Shown here: in pieces, positions 63,655 through 64,000 of the stretch
Position numbering within the stretch: position 1 is the first letter of the stretch
How the letters are laid out: each line of letters opens with the position of its first letter
Source: Flavobacterium rakeshii
Lineage (GTDB): Bacteria; Bacteroidota; Bacteroidia; Flavobacteriales; Flavobacteriaceae
Direction of reading: 5' to 3'
Length of the DNA: 64,000 nt
Assembly (NCBI RefSeq): GCF_009741375.1
Contig: NZ_WOWP01000013.1
Location: 1 to 64,000 of the forward strand
Translations under genes and position numbers: made by a program
Notes under the pieces: generated by a model
The model's database searches: none
Seen by the model: the letters and a program-made list of their open reading frames with translations, nothing else
Told to the model about the DNA's origin: nothing

Positions 63655-64000
63655 ATGAGTAACTCATTATACTATTTAATACGAGAGCCTAAAGTAAAAC
63701 AGGAAAAGAATCCTTTAATACTGTTACTACACGGTTATGGTAGTAATGAAGAAGATTTGTTCTCGTTTGCAGGACAGCTTCCGGAAGAGTATTATATCAT
63801 TTCGGCAAGAGCACCACACCATATCCCTCCTTACGGAAATGCATGGTATGCTATTAATTTTGATTCGGATATGAATAAATTTTCCGATGATAATCAGGCA
63901 ATAGAATCAAGGGAACTTATCGTTAAGTTTATTGATGAACTTATAGACCAATACCCTATTGATGCTCAAAAAGTAACCCTGCTTGGATTTAGCCAGGGAG
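63655..64000 (+). CDS. Alpha/beta hydrolase (carboxylesterase/phospholipase type), partial
   Basis: The first 115 residues of a cytoplasmic hydrolase, open at the window edge. LLLHGYGSNEEDL is the oxyanion region of the carboxylesterase/lysophospholipase (YpfH/EstB) branch, and the frame breaks off inside LLGFSQG, where the nucleophile Ser lies. It begins 3 bp after the DUF4870 gene, as last visible gene of the operon. The substrate is unknown. Confidence 0.85.
   Translation, partial: MSNSLYYLIREPKVKQEKNPLILLLHGYGSNEEDLFSFAGQLPEEYYIISARAPHHIPPYGNAWYAINFDSDMNKFSDDNQAIESRELIVKFIDELIDQYPIDAQKVTLLGFSQG

Overview
This window is chromosomal DNA from a member of the Bacteroidota, almost certainly a Flavobacteriaceae species close to Flavobacterium. 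The signs are a low G+C content, almost no Shine-Dalgarno sites, TAnnTTTG-type promoter elements, three secreted proteins with type IX secretion (T9SS) tails, a SusC/SusD pair with glycoside hydrolases, and NarL-type two-component systems. No tRNA, rRNA, CRISPR array, insertion sequence or phage gene was seen. Both ends cut through genes.

Positions 1-15154 are the least ordinary part. A SMI1/KNR4-domain protein (279-1352) is followed by a tight four-gene operon (1726-9059). It encodes a small eight-cysteine zinc-ribbon protein, a 1264-residue helical protein with the same zinc-ribbon module, a DUF1266-like protein and a 755-residue TPR protein. Next come a TPR-fused histidine kinase and its NarL-type regulator (9086-11697), then several small uncharacterised proteins, two of which share a domain. 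A 16-bp element of the form TCAC-N8-GGGA/GTGA lies 60-100 bp upstream of four genes or operons here and is a candidate operator for the regulator encoded among them. I think this is an undescribed regulon or system. Its function cannot be read from the sequence.

Positions 15230-19929 hold a secreted esterase, an ATP-cone nuclease paired with a beta-CASP metallo-beta-lactamase-fold protein, and an opposing thioredoxin-CbpM-CbpA (DnaJ-type) set, which together look like a stress module. Positions 20048-22941 hold a small ORF, a conserved hypothetical protein, a membrane protein and a second kinase/regulator pair. Two GGGGTATTTCCCC palindromes lie upstream of them.

Positions 23005-48119 form a large saccharide-use locus. 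It has an aldose epimerase, a Nudix-type sugar regulator, a divergent xylose operon (symporter, xylulokinase, xylose isomerase) running into a SusC/SusD/surface lipoprotein set, and then GH2, GH31, GH97, two GH3 and GH29 enzymes. GH31 alpha-xylosidase, GH2 beta-galactosidase, GH3 beta-glucosidase and GH29 alpha-fucosidase are the exo-acting set needed to take apart fucosylated xyloglucan oligosaccharides, and the released xylose would feed the isomerase pathway. No endo-xyloglucanase is present. The GH97 looks like a SusB-type alpha-glucosidase and does not fit that substrate.

Positions 48231-64000 are mixed: a T9SS-secreted serine protease, an APC permease, an acidic lipoprotein, an orphan NarL-type regulator, a T9SS adhesin-like protein, a DEAD-box helicase with a DEFD motif, a lactonase-fold protein, a BatA/VWA-type membrane protein overlapping a dihydroorotase homologue that has lost its metal ligands, two small proteins and the start of an alpha/beta hydrolase.
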